Source: Pseudomonas sp. RIT-PI-S (lineage in GTDB: Bacteria > Pseudomonadota > Gammaproteobacteria > Pseudomonadales > Pseudomonadaceae). Taken from it: 64,000 bases of DNA. The stretch is from NCBI RefSeq assembly GCF_025642975.1, contig NZ_JANZKJ010000004.1, forward strand, positions 1 through 64,000. Direction: 5' to 3'. Below, one piece after another: positions 1 through 10,522 of the stretch (positions are counted from its first letter, which is position 1; every line of letters starts with the position of its first letter). The notes beneath the pieces are model-generated. The model saw only the letters and a program-made list of their open reading frames with translations. It made no database searches and was not told the DNA's origin. Made by a program: the position numbers and the translations under genes.

Positions 1-60
1 CCAGCCGACCCTGCGCCTATCAGCCCTGAAGCGCCCACCGAGCCCGCCCCAGCCCCGTAG
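1..60 (+). CDS. Possible 3' end of a truncated gene
   Basis: The first 60 bases read as 19 codons of a Pro/Ala/Glu-rich tail ending in TAG at 58-60, convergent with the AraC gene that stops at 76. Such tails are common at the C-termini of envelope or secretion proteins, but the body of the gene lies outside the window. A chance open frame in GC-rich DNA is the main alternative. Confidence 0.35.
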   Translation, partial: PADPAPISPEAPTEPAPAP

Positions 61-75
61 CGGCCTGGCCCGGCG

Positions 76-1128
76 CTACGAGATGAACTGCGGCTTGCAG
101 CCTCGCCGATACGCCCCCGGCGGCTGGCCGGCCCAACGCTTGAAGGCCCGCTGGAACGCCTCGGTGGAAGTGAAACCCAGCAGGTAGGCAATCTCCCCAA
201 GGCTCAGTTCGGTGTCCCGGATATACGCCAGGGCCAGGTCGCGGCGGGTCTGGTTGAGGATGTCGCGAAACCCTGTGCCTTCCTCGGCCAGCTTGCGGCG
301 CAGCGTCCAGGGCGGCATTTTCAACCGCGCCGCGACTTGCTCCAGGTCGGGCTCCCGGCGGCCCTCCAGCAGCGGGCCGAGCAGCCCGGCTATGCGCTCG
401 GTCAGGCTGCGGGTGCGGGTTTGCCGTGCCAGAGCCTCTTCGCAAAGCCCCAGCAACTGCTGCCAGGTGCCTGGGCAGTGTTCCGGATTGCGCAGGCCAA
501 GCGCGCTCTGGCCTAGCCGCAGGCGGTTGGCGCTGGCGGCGAACTGCACCGGCGCTTCGCTTAGCTCCACATAGGCCGTGGCGTAATTCGGTTCGGGGAA
601 TTCCATCTGCAGCTGCTCGGCCCTCAGCGGCTGGCCGGCCACTGCGGACAACTGCCGCAGCCAACCGCTGAGCAGTGAGTCCACCACGAAGCGGTTGAAG
701 TCGTTGTAGGGGCTGATGGAGTAAAAATTCAGCCAGGCGCCGCGCGGGTCTTCCTCGAAGCTCGATTGCCCGCGGTAGTTGGTGGCGTATAGCGGCTCGA
801 AGCGGATCAATGCCCGCGCGGCCTCGCGCACATTGGGCGCCTGGGCCGCCGTCACGCCGGCCAGGCCGGCCTGGGCGAGGCGGGCGGCGCGGCCCATGGC
901 CAGGCCCAAGGCCGGGTTACCGGTGAGCTGGATGGCCGCATGGCCCAGGCGCATGTAGCGGGCAATCGACAGCGTGGCGCCGGGTTGGGCCAGGCGGGCG
1001 CTGTCGAAACCGTACTGTTCCAACAGCTGCTCCGGGCTGTGGCTATGCTCGCGCAGGGCGCCGGCCAGCGCCTGTAGCAGGCCCACCGACACCTCGCCGA
1101 GGCGCAGATGGGCGGCCTTCACAGCCAC
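76..1128 (-). CDS. AraC-family transcriptional regulator
   Basis: A 350-residue cytoplasmic DNA-binding protein. Residues about 20-210 match the long N-terminal effector domain of the Arabinose_bd (OruR/ArgR-like) type. The last 100 residues hold two helix-turn-helix units, the second with LSLGEIAYLLGFTSTEAFQR and the PGAYR ending typical of AraC. Its start overlaps the end of the upstream nitrilase-like gene by 10 bases, so the two are translationally coupled. The pair is divergent from fadH, and a similar regulator/hypothetical/fadH arrangement is, from memory, present in P. aeruginosa (PA3092-PA3094 region). A role in controlling fadH or unsaturated-lipid catabolism is inferred from position only. 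Confidence 0.85.
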   Translation of the reverse strand: MAVKAAHLRLGEVSVGLLQALAGALREHSHSPEQLLEQYGFDSARLAQPGATLSIARYMRLGHAAIQLTGNPALGLAMGRAARLAQAGLAGVTAAQAPNVREAARALIRFEPLYATNYRGQSSFEEDPRGAWLNFYSISPYNDFNRFVVDSLLSGWLRQLSAVAGQPLRAEQLQMEFPEPNYATAYVELSEAPVQFAASANRLRLGQSALGLRNPEHCPGTWQQLLGLCEEALARQTRTRSLTERIAGLLGPLLEGRREPDLEQVAARLKMPPWTLRRKLAEEGTGFRDILNQTRRDLALAYIRDTELSLGEIAYLLGFTSTEAFQRAFKRWAGQPPGAYRRGCKPQFIS

Positions 1129-2171
1129 AGGTTGAACATCCCGGCAGCGTCGCCCGCGGTTCTGCCTTGCAGCGGCGCCTGCAGCCGTTGCCCAGCCTGC
1201 CAGGTATAGCCCTCGCCGAAGCCCAGGTGGCTCCAGAAGCGCCCGTGCAGGTACACCACCATGCCCGCCGGCGCCACGTCGGTCAGCGGCGCCAGGCTAA
1301 CCGAAGGCGCTGGTTTGCCCACCCTGCGGGCCATGAACGCCGGGACTGCCAGCACCCGCGCGCCACCCGCGTGCAGCTCGGCCTGTGCCGGCAGCGCCCA
1401 GGCATCCTCGCCCACCGCCACGCCCACGGCGCCGGCGGGGGTTTGCAGGACTTGCACCGCCGGCGCCGGCCCCGCGCTGAGAAAGCGCCGGAAGCGAACC
1501 TGATGCTGGCGCAGGGGTTCGGCCAGCGGGCGGCCATCGCTGCCGAAGGTAACCGCGACGTTGTACAGCGGGCCATCGCCCACCACCAGGCGACCCTCTC
1601 GCAGGCTCGGCTCCGGCAACACGATGGAACCGGCAATCAAGGTGATCCCGAACTGCCGCGCCAGCCCGCCGAACACCCGCTGGTAGTCGTCGGCCATGCG
1701 TGCCGCCTTCATCCGCAGTTGCGCCTCGCTGAAGCGGTTGTGCCCATGGCCGCCGACCCAGGCGCGCAGGAAGGGCAGCGGGTTGCTCAAGGTCAGCCAG
1801 CCGCTGGCGGCACTCAGGTGGTCGGCCTGGTATACCTCGTCTTTTTCGCCGCTCAGCCACAGCCAGGTGCCGATGTGTTCGGGCAGCACCACGATGGTTC
1901 GGGGCCCCAGCAGGCCCTGGGCACGGGCCTGGCGCAGATAGGCCTCGAACTTCATTTGCAGGCGGCGGGCATCCTGGTAATCGGCCGGCGCCATGCGCGG
2001 CTGCAGGCCCAGCAGGTTGCCGGCCGCGCCAGCGCTGCCTTGGTTGACCAGCAGTTGAATGCGCAGGTCCGACAGGTAGTGGGCAACGGGGCGCTGGGTA
2101 GTCCACCAGGCATAGGCGGCAACGCCGGCCAGCAGGACGGTGGAACACAGCAGCAGGGCGATTTTGCGCAT
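1119..2171 (-). CDS. Membrane-anchored nitrilase-like protein, catalytic residues not conserved
   Basis: A 350-residue protein with an N-terminal membrane helix or signal anchor (about 4-23), then a carbon-nitrogen hydrolase fold. VVLPEH at about 94-99 corresponds to the nitrilase Glu strand, and GITLIAGS and LYNVAVTFGSDGR are family-like. By eye, the catalytic Lys position (HQVRF) carries Gln about 224, and the Cys position (GVAVGEDAW) carries Gly about 254, so only Glu98 of the Glu-Lys-Cys triad remains. It is probably a non-hydrolytic or altered relative. First gene of a two-gene operon with the AraC regulator; no strong ribosome-binding site precedes the ATG. Confidence 0.6.
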   Translation of the reverse strand: MRKIALLLCSTVLLAGVAAYAWWTTQRPVAHYLSDLRIQLLVNQGSAGAAGNLLGLQPRMAPADYQDARRLQMKFEAYLRQARAQGLLGPRTIVVLPEHIGTWLWLSGEKDEVYQADHLSAASGWLTLSNPLPFLRAWVGGHGHNRFSEAQLRMKAARMADDYQRVFGGLARQFGITLIAGSIVLPEPSLREGRLVVGDGPLYNVAVTFGSDGRPLAEPLRQHQVRFRRFLSAGPAPAVQVLQTPAGAVGVAVGEDAWALPAQAELHAGGARVLAVPAFMARRVGKPAPSVSLAPLTDVAPAGMVVYLHGRFWSHLGFGEGYTWQAGQRLQAPLQGRTAGDAAGMFNLWL

Positions 2172-2334
2172 AACGGGCCAGGCAGGGCGGACAATGGCCC
2201 ACAGGGTAGCACCCTGTGCATTTGGATCAACGACTTGTTAGTTGTGATCATTGAGCGACTGCGCCGTGCTCTTTACTGTCGCAGCCATAACCGTAGGCGC
2301 CGTATTGAGCTGCCGCGGACCTGATGCGGAGTAA

Positions 2335-5279
<2,945 letters not shown>

Positions 5280-5280
5280 G

Positions 5281-5343
5281 CGCGAGCGCCCGCTCGCGAA
5301 CCTCGTTTACCCGGCTGATTCTGATGCGCAATAGGTTCGCGAG
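5281..5343. repeat. REP-like palindrome with distal inverted partner
   Basis: CGCGAGCG-CC-CGCTCGCG (5281-5298) is a perfect palindrome right after the PLP-enzyme stop. CTCGCGAACCT (5293-5303) is also repeated inverted as AGGTTCGCGAG at 5333-5343. This resembles Pseudomonas REP elements and could end or stabilise the fadH transcript. Confidence 0.6.
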
Positions 5344-5369
5344 TTGGCGGATGTCTTCTCCACATTGAT

Positions 5370-5384
5370 TCCCACAATGTGGGA
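5370..5384. promoter_or_regulatory. Operator-like palindrome upstream of dgoK
   Basis: TCCCACA-A-TGTGGGA is a perfect 7-base inverted repeat, centred at 5377 just upstream of the -35 box. Its form resembles operators of IclR-family regulators, and the only IclR gene nearby is the last gene of this cluster (9685-10464), which makes it the likely binder. Confidence 0.6.
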
Positions 5385-5398
5385 CTAAAATCTATATG

Positions 5399-5428
5399 TT
5401 GAGATATCTGCCGCGCGAGCGTTATAGT
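5399..5428 (+). promoter_or_regulatory. Sigma-70 promoter of the dgo cluster
   Basis: TTGAGA (5399-5404) and TATAGT (5423-5428) are separated by 18 bases. The dgoK ATG at 5467 follows with AGGTGAGG as ribosome-binding site. Confidence 0.6.
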
Positions 5429-5466
5429 CTGACTTTTCAACTCACACAAAAATAACAGGTGAGGCG

Positions 5467-6411
5467 ATGCAGGCACGTTTGATCGGGCTGGACTGGGGCA
5501 CCTCATCGCTGCGCGCCTACCGCTTTGGCGCCGGCGGCCGGGTTTTGGAAACGCGCGAGCGGCCGCTGGGCATCATGCAAGTGCCTAGCGGCGGCTTTGA
5601 CCAAGCCCTGGACGAAGCCTGCGGGGACTGGCGGCGGGATGAGCCGGGGTTGCCGTTGATCGCCTGCGGGATGATCGGCAGCGCTCAGGGCTGGCACGAA
5701 GTGCCTTATTGCCTGGCCCCAGCCAGTGCTGGGGACCTCGCCCAGCGCATGCTCGCAGTGTCGCTCCAGGGCGGCGGGGCCCTGCATATCGTGCCGGGCG
5801 TGCTGCAGCAGGGCGCGCTGCCCAATGTGATGCGCGGGGAAGAGACCCAGGTGCTTGGGCTGCTTCAAGCGTTCGCCAATAGCGCTGACCGCCAGCCGCC
5901 GCTGATTGGCCTGCCCGGTACCCATAGCAAATGGGTGCGCGCGGACGAAGGCTGCATCCGCCATTTCGACACCTTCATGACCGGCGAGCTGTATGCCGCC
6001 GCCTGTGCCCATACCATACTGGGCCGCACCCAGCAGCGGCCGGACAGCTTCCAGGCCCATGCCTTCGACCGAGGCGTCGCGGTGGCGACGTCTGCCGAAG
6101 GGCGCTTGGGGGTGCTGGCCACGCTGTTCAGTGCCCGCACTCTAGGGCTGACTGGTGCCCTGGCACCCACCGAACAACCCGATTACCTCTCCGGCCTGAT
6201 GATCGGCCATGAAATCGCCGCCCTGGCCGGAGCCGTCGGCAAAAGCGGAGCACCCTTGCCGGGCATTGTGCTGATCGGCAGCGCGCCGCTGTGCCAGCGC
6301 TACCAACGTGCGCTGCATGCCTGTGGCTTTGCCCACGTGCAGGTGGCCGAGCAAGCGACCGAGCGTGGCCTGTGGCTGCTGGCGACCACCGCTGGGCTGG
6401 TTCAACCCTGA
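5467..6411 (+). CDS. dgoK: 2-dehydro-3-deoxygalactonokinase
   Basis: A 314-residue sugar-acid kinase that phosphorylates 2-dehydro-3-deoxy-D-galactonate with ATP, the second step of D-galactonate breakdown. GLDWGTSSLRAYR (8-20) is the N-terminal phosphate-1-like motif of the DgoK family, and GLPGTHSKWV in the middle is characteristic. It is the first gene of the dgo cluster, behind a clear promoter and palindrome, with 15 bases to dgoA. E. coli uses the same K-A-D-T order but with a GntR regulator, so the local IclR gene implies different control. Confidence 0.9.
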   Translation: MQARLIGLDWGTSSLRAYRFGAGGRVLETRERPLGIMQVPSGGFDQALDEACGDWRRDEPGLPLIACGMIGSAQGWHEVPYCLAPASAGDLAQRMLAVSLQGGGALHIVPGVLQQGALPNVMRGEETQVLGLLQAFANSADRQPPLIGLPGTHSKWVRADEGCIRHFDTFMTGELYAAACAHTILGRTQQRPDSFQAHAFDRGVAVATSAEGRLGVLATLFSARTLGLTGALAPTEQPDYLSGLMIGHEIAALAGAVGKSGAPLPGIVLIGSAPLCQRYQRALHACGFAHVQVAEQATERGLWLLATTAGLVQP

Positions 6412-6426
6412 TCGAGGAGCTTTTGC

Positions 6427-7050
6427 ATGTTGCTTAAAGACGCCATGGCCAACAACGGCCTGATCGCTATCTTGCGTGGGGTACGGCCTGACGAAGCGCT
6501 GGCCGTGGGGCAGCAGCTGTATGCCAGCGGCCTGCGGGTGATCGAAGTACCTCTTAACTCCCCAGATCCGCTGCGCAGCATCCGCGCACTGCGCGACGGG
6601 CTGCCCGCCGATTGCCTGATCGGGGCCGGCACGGTGCTCAGCGAGCAGGCCGTGCTGGAGGTGCGCGACGCGGGAGGCGAGCTGATCGTGATGCCCCATA
6701 GCGATCGCAAAGTGATGCGTGCGGCCAAGGCGGCGGGCCTACAACTGTCGCCGGGCGTGGTCACGCCGACCGAGGCATTCGCCGCGCTCGAGGAGGGCGC
6801 CGACGTACTCAAGCTGTTCCCGGCCGAAGCGCTTACCCCGGCGGTGGTCCGTGCACTGCTGGCGGTGTTGCCCAAGGGCACTGCACTGGTGCCGGTAGGT
6901 GGCATCACGCCGAGCAACATGGGGCCTTTTCTCGAGGCCGGTGTAGCGGGCTTCGGCCTGGGGTCAGGGCTGTTCAAACCGGGCATGACGGCCGCCGCGG
7001 TGCGCGAGCGCGCGGATGCCTATATGCAGGGTTGGCGACAGGCACACTGA
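6427..7050 (+). CDS. dgoA: 2-dehydro-3-deoxy-6-phosphogalactonate aldolase
   Basis: A 207-residue class I aldolase that splits KDPGal into pyruvate and glyceraldehyde 3-phosphate. Glu40 in RVIEVPLNSP and Lys129 in DVLKLFPAE are the conserved catalytic residues (Schiff-base lysine; Glu37/Lys126 in E. coli). IGAGTVL and PVGGITP are barrel phosphate-binding loops. In E. coli older annotation fused this gene with dgoD; here they are clearly separate, 49 bases apart. A good GGAGC ribosome-binding site precedes the ATG. Confidence 0.9.
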   Translation: MLLKDAMANNGLIAILRGVRPDEALAVGQQLYASGLRVIEVPLNSPDPLRSIRALRDGLPADCLIGAGTVLSEQAVLEVRDAGGELIVMPHSDRKVMRAAKAAGLQLSPGVVTPTEAFAALEEGADVLKLFPAEALTPAVVRALLAVLPKGTALVPVGGITPSNMGPFLEAGVAGFGLGSGLFKPGMTAAAVRERADAYMQGWRQAH

Positions 7051-7099
7051 CCGGCCCCGGTTTTGGTTTCTCCTTCCATCGATATAAAAGAGACACCCG

Positions 7100-8248
7100 A
7101 TGAAAATCACCCGACTGAGCACCTTTATCGTTCCTCCGCGCTGGTTGTTCCTCAAGATCGAAACCGATGAAGGCATCTGTGGCTGGGGCGAGCCAGTGGT
7201 GGAAGGGCGCGCGCATACCGTTGCCGCCGCCGTGGAAGAGCTCGCCGACTATCTGGTGGGCAAGGACCCACGCAACATCGAAGACCACTGGCAGGTGCTC
7301 TACCGCGGTGGGTTCTACCGGGGCGGGGCGGTGCATATGAGCGCCCTGGCCGGCATCGACCAGGCGCTCTGGGATATCAAGGGCAAGGCCTTGGGCGTTT
7401 CTGTCAGCGCCCTGCTCGGCGGCCAGGTGCGCGAGCGCATCCGCGTGTACTCGTGGATCGGCGGCGATCGCCCGGCGGAAACCGCCAAGGCCGCGCAAGA
7501 GGCCGTGGCCCGGGGGTTCACCGCGGTGAAAATGAACGGCACCGAGGAAATGCAGTTCGTCGACAGCTTCGAGAAAGTGGACCGCGCCTTGGCCAGCGTG
7601 GCGGCAGTACGTGACGCGGTCGGCCCTAACGTGGGCATCGGCGTGGACTTCCACGGGCGGGTGCACAAGCCCATGGCCAAGGTGCTGATCAAGGAACTGG
7701 ACCCCTACAAGCTGATGTTCATCGAAGAGCCGGTGCTCAGCGAAAACTACGAGGCCCTCAAGGAGCTGGCGCCGCTGACCAGCACGCCGATCGCCCTCGG
7801 TGAGCGCCTGTACTCGCGCTGGGACTTCAAGCGGGTGCTCAGCGAAGGCTACGTGGACATCATCCAGCCGGACGCCTCCCATGCGGGCGGCATCACCGAA
7901 ACCCGCAAGATCGCCGCCATGGCCGAGGCCTATGACGTAGCGCTGGCGCTGCACTGCCCCCTGGGGCCCATCGCGCTGGCTGCCTGCCTGCAGCTCGACG
8001 CGGTTTGCTACAACGCTTTCATCCAGGAGCAGAGCCTGGGCATCCATTACAACGAAAGCAACGACCTGCTCGATTACATCCGCCAGCCGGAGGTGTTCGA
8101 CTACGACAACGGCTTCGTGAAGATCCCCAATGGCCCGGGCCTGGGCATCGAGATCAACGAGGAGTACGTGCGTGAGCGCGCGGCCGTCGGTCACCGCTGG
8201 CGCAACCCGATCTGGCGCCACGCCGACGGCAGCTTCGCCGAATGGTGA
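7100..8248 (+). CDS. dgoD: D-galactonate dehydratase
   Basis: A 382-residue enolase-superfamily enzyme that converts D-galactonate to 2-dehydro-3-deoxygalactonate. All diagnostic residues match the E. coli numbering: metal ligands Asp183 (GVDFHG), Glu209 (FIEEP) and Glu235 (ALGER), with acid/base residues His185 and His285 ([10 protein letters not shown]). That makes the assignment unusually firm. Preceded by AAAAGAGA as ribosome-binding site and followed 62 bases later by the transporter. Confidence 0.95.
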   Translation: MKITRLSTFIVPPRWLFLKIETDEGICGWGEPVVEGRAHTVAAAVEELADYLVGKDPRNIEDHWQVLYRGGFYRGGAVHMSALAGIDQALWDIKGKALGVSVSALLGGQVRERIRVYSWIGGDRPAETAKAAQEAVARGFTAVKMNGTEEMQFVDSFEKVDRALASVAAVRDAVGPNVGIGVDFHGRVHKPMAKVLIKELDPYKLMFIEEPVLSENYEALKELAPLTSTPIALGERLYSRWDFKRVLSEGYVDIIQPDASHAGGITETRKIAAMAEAYDVALALHCPLGPIALAACLQLDAVCYNAFIQEQSLGIHYNESNDLLDYIRQPEVFDYDNGFVKIPNGPGLGIEINEEYVRERAAVGHRWRNPIWRHADGSFAEW

Positions 8249-8310
8249 GTGCGGCTTGCCCCTGGCGGTGATCCCAACGTCCACCCCTATAAAAACAAGA
8301 GGCCCAAGCC

Positions 8311-9627
8311 ATGCAAACCCACACAGCAAACCCCGCGGCCACCCGCGCCGCACTGGCCAGCCCGAGCCATAAGCGGTTCTTTATCATGGTGCTGCTGTTC
8401 ATCACAGTGGTGATCAACTACCTGGACCGCTCCAACTTGTCGATCGCCGCGCCGGCGCTCACCAGCGAGTTAGGGCTGGACCCCGCCCATGTGGGGTTGG
8501 TGTTCTCGGCGTTCGGCTGGACCTACGCCGCCATGCAGATTCCCGGCGGTTGGCTGGTGGACCGGGTACCGCCGCGCATCCTCTATAGCGTGGCCCTGGC
8601 CTTGTGGTCCGTGGCCACCCTGGCGCTGGGCTTCGTTGGCAGCTTCGTCGGCCTGTTCATGCTGCGCATGGCGGTGGGCGCGCTGGAGGCCCCGGCTTAT
8701 CCCATCAACAGCCGCGTGGTCACCACCTGGTTCCCGGAGCGCGAGCGGGCTACCGCCATCGGCTTTTATACCTCCGGCCAGTTCGTGGGCCTGGCGTTCC
8801 TCACCCCGGTGCTGGCGTGGCTGCAGCAAGCCTATGGCTGGCACATGGTGTTCGTGATCACCGGCGGTGTAGGTGTTGCCTGGGCACTGGCCTGGTATGC
8901 CTTGTACCGCGAGCCCCGCGCCTTCCGTGGCGCCAATGCCGCCGAGGTGGCCTTGATCGAGCAGGGCGGCGGCCTGGTGGATATCGCCGGCAAACCCAAG
9001 GCGCGTGGCATCGACCTGGGCGAACTGAAGATCGTGCTCACCCAGCGCAAGTTGTGGGGGATCTACATTGGCCAGTTCTGTTTGAATTCCACTTTGTGGT
9101 TCTTCCTCACCTGGTTCCCGACCTACCTGGTGAAATACCGCGGGATGGACTTTATCAAGTCTGGCTTGCTGGCCTCGGTGCCGTTCCTGGCAGCGTTCGT
9201 TGGCGTGTTGTGCTCGGGGCTGTTTTCGGATTGGATGATCCGCCGCGGCGCCAGCGTCGGGCTGGCGCGTAAGGTGCCGATCATTGGCGGGCTGCTGATT
9301 TCCACCAGCATCATCGGCGCCAACTGGTTCGACTCCACTCCCATGGTCATCGCCTGCCTGGCGTTGGCGTTCTTCGGCAACGGCCTGGCGTCGATCACCT
9401 GGTCGCTGGTGTCCACCCTGGCGCCGGCGCGGCTGCTTGGCTTGACCGGCGGAGTGTTCAACTTCATCGGCAACCTGGCGGCGATCGTCACCCCGATCAT
9501 CATCGGCTTGCTCGCCACCGGCGACTCCTTCGCGCCGGCCATCACCTACGTGGCCGCCACGGCCCTGGTGGGCGCGCTCTGCTATGTGGTGCTGGTGGGC
9601 AAGGTCGAGCGAATCGAAGCCCCATGA
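8311..9627 (+). CDS. MFS sugar-acid transporter, probably D-galactonate importer
   Basis: A 438-residue inner-membrane protein with about 12 hydrophobic segments. The motif NYLDRSNLSIAAP after TM1 and GWLVDRVPPR between TM2 and TM3 are typical of the anion:cation symporter family (DgoT, GudP, GarP and relatives). The central cytoplasmic loop around 200-235 is hydrophilic. Its place between dgoD and the regulator suggests galactonate uptake, but related sugar acids are possible because family members are not separable by eye. Confidence 0.85.
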   Translation: MQTHTANPAATRAALASPSHKRFFIMVLLFITVVINYLDRSNLSIAAPALTSELGLDPAHVGLVFSAFGWTYAAMQIPGGWLVDRVPPRILYSVALALWSVATLALGFVGSFVGLFMLRMAVGALEAPAYPINSRVVTTWFPERERATAIGFYTSGQFVGLAFLTPVLAWLQQAYGWHMVFVITGGVGVAWALAWYALYREPRAFRGANAAEVALIEQGGGLVDIAGKPKARGIDLGELKIVLTQRKLWGIYIGQFCLNSTLWFFLTWFPTYLVKYRGMDFIKSGLLASVPFLAAFVGVLCSGLFSDWMIRRGASVGLARKVPIIGGLLISTSIIGANWFDSTPMVIACLALAFFGNGLASITWSLVSTLAPARLLGLTGGVFNFIGNLAAIVTPIIIGLLATGDSFAPAITYVAATALVGALCYVVLVGKVERIEAP

Positions 9628-9684
9628 TGACGGCACACCCTGTGCGCCGGATAATGCGCGCTGTTTTTTGCCCAGGTTGAACCG

Positions 9685-10464
9685 ATGATGCCAAGCGACT
9701 CGCCCGCCACCCCGCCCACGGGCACCCAGACACTGCTGCGGGGCTTGGCCGTCATCCAGGCGGTGGCCGCCGGGGCCCGCGACCTCAAGGCCATCGCCGC
9801 GCATATTGGCACCACGCGCAGCACAACGCATCGGCTGGCCAGCGCCCTGGTCGAAGAGCGTTATCTGCGGGTCAGCGCCACTATCGGCTACCGGCTCGGC
9901 CCGCGCTTGATCGAGCTGGGTTTTCAGGCCCGGGATGAGCTGCCGCTGGCAGTCCTCGCCGGCCCTTGGCTGGACGAGCTGTCGGCGCTCAGCGGAGACA
10001 CGGTCCACCTGGCGATGCGCGACGGCGACCAGGTGCTGTACCTGCACAAGAACCCCGGCCGCAACGGCCCGGAAATGCGCTCGCGGGTAGGCCAGCGCAT
10101 GCCCCTGACCCGTACCGGGATCGGCAAGGCCCTGTTGCTCGACAGCCCGCAAGCGGAGTGGCGGCGGCTGTTCGACGGGCAACCGCCGCCCGCGGCGGTC
10201 TGGGCGGGCAGGGAGGAGCCGGGCTGGGAAGCCTTCCATGAGCGGATGCAGGTTTATGTGGCGGGCCAGTACGCGTTCGACCTGGAAGACAACGAACCGT
10301 CGATCCGTTGCGTGGCCGCGCCGGTACGTGATGCGAGCAAGCGGATAGTCGCGGCCATCAGCGTGGCAAGCACCGTGCCCTACATGTCACTGGAGCGAAT
10401 GCATGCATTGACCCCGGCGGTGCAGGCGGCCGCCCTTGCCTTGAGCCACGAACTCGGCGGCTGA
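9685..10464 (+). CDS. IclR-family transcriptional regulator of the dgo cluster
   Basis: A 259-residue regulator. Residues about 10-75 form the winged helix (LKAIAAHIGTTRSTTHRLASAL) and about 90-255 the IclR effector domain (GDTVHLAMRDGDQVLYL; GIGKALL; SIRCVAAPV). It follows the transporter by 57 bases on the same strand, so it may be cotranscribed and control the cluster through the palindrome at 5370-5384. Two adjacent ATG codons (9685, 9688) are possible starts. Confidence 0.85.
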   Translation: MMPSDSPATPPTGTQTLLRGLAVIQAVAAGARDLKAIAAHIGTTRSTTHRLASALVEERYLRVSATIGYRLGPRLIELGFQARDELPLAVLAGPWLDELSALSGDTVHLAMRDGDQVLYLHKNPGRNGPEMRSRVGQRMPLTRTGIGKALLLDSPQAEWRRLFDGQPPPAAVWAGREEPGWEAFHERMQVYVAGQYAFDLEDNEPSIRCVAAPVRDASKRIVAAISVASTVPYMSLERMHALTPAVQAAALALSHELGG

Positions 10465-10522
10465 ACCAAGCGGTACGGCTGGCAGTCACACCAGCAAAAT
10501 GCCCGTACAAGAAGGCCGAATC

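Noticed and set aside
8470..10239. 589-codon open frame antisense to the transporter and IclR genes
   Set aside because: Spans two convincing genes and their spacer on the other strand; composition is that of a shadow frame.
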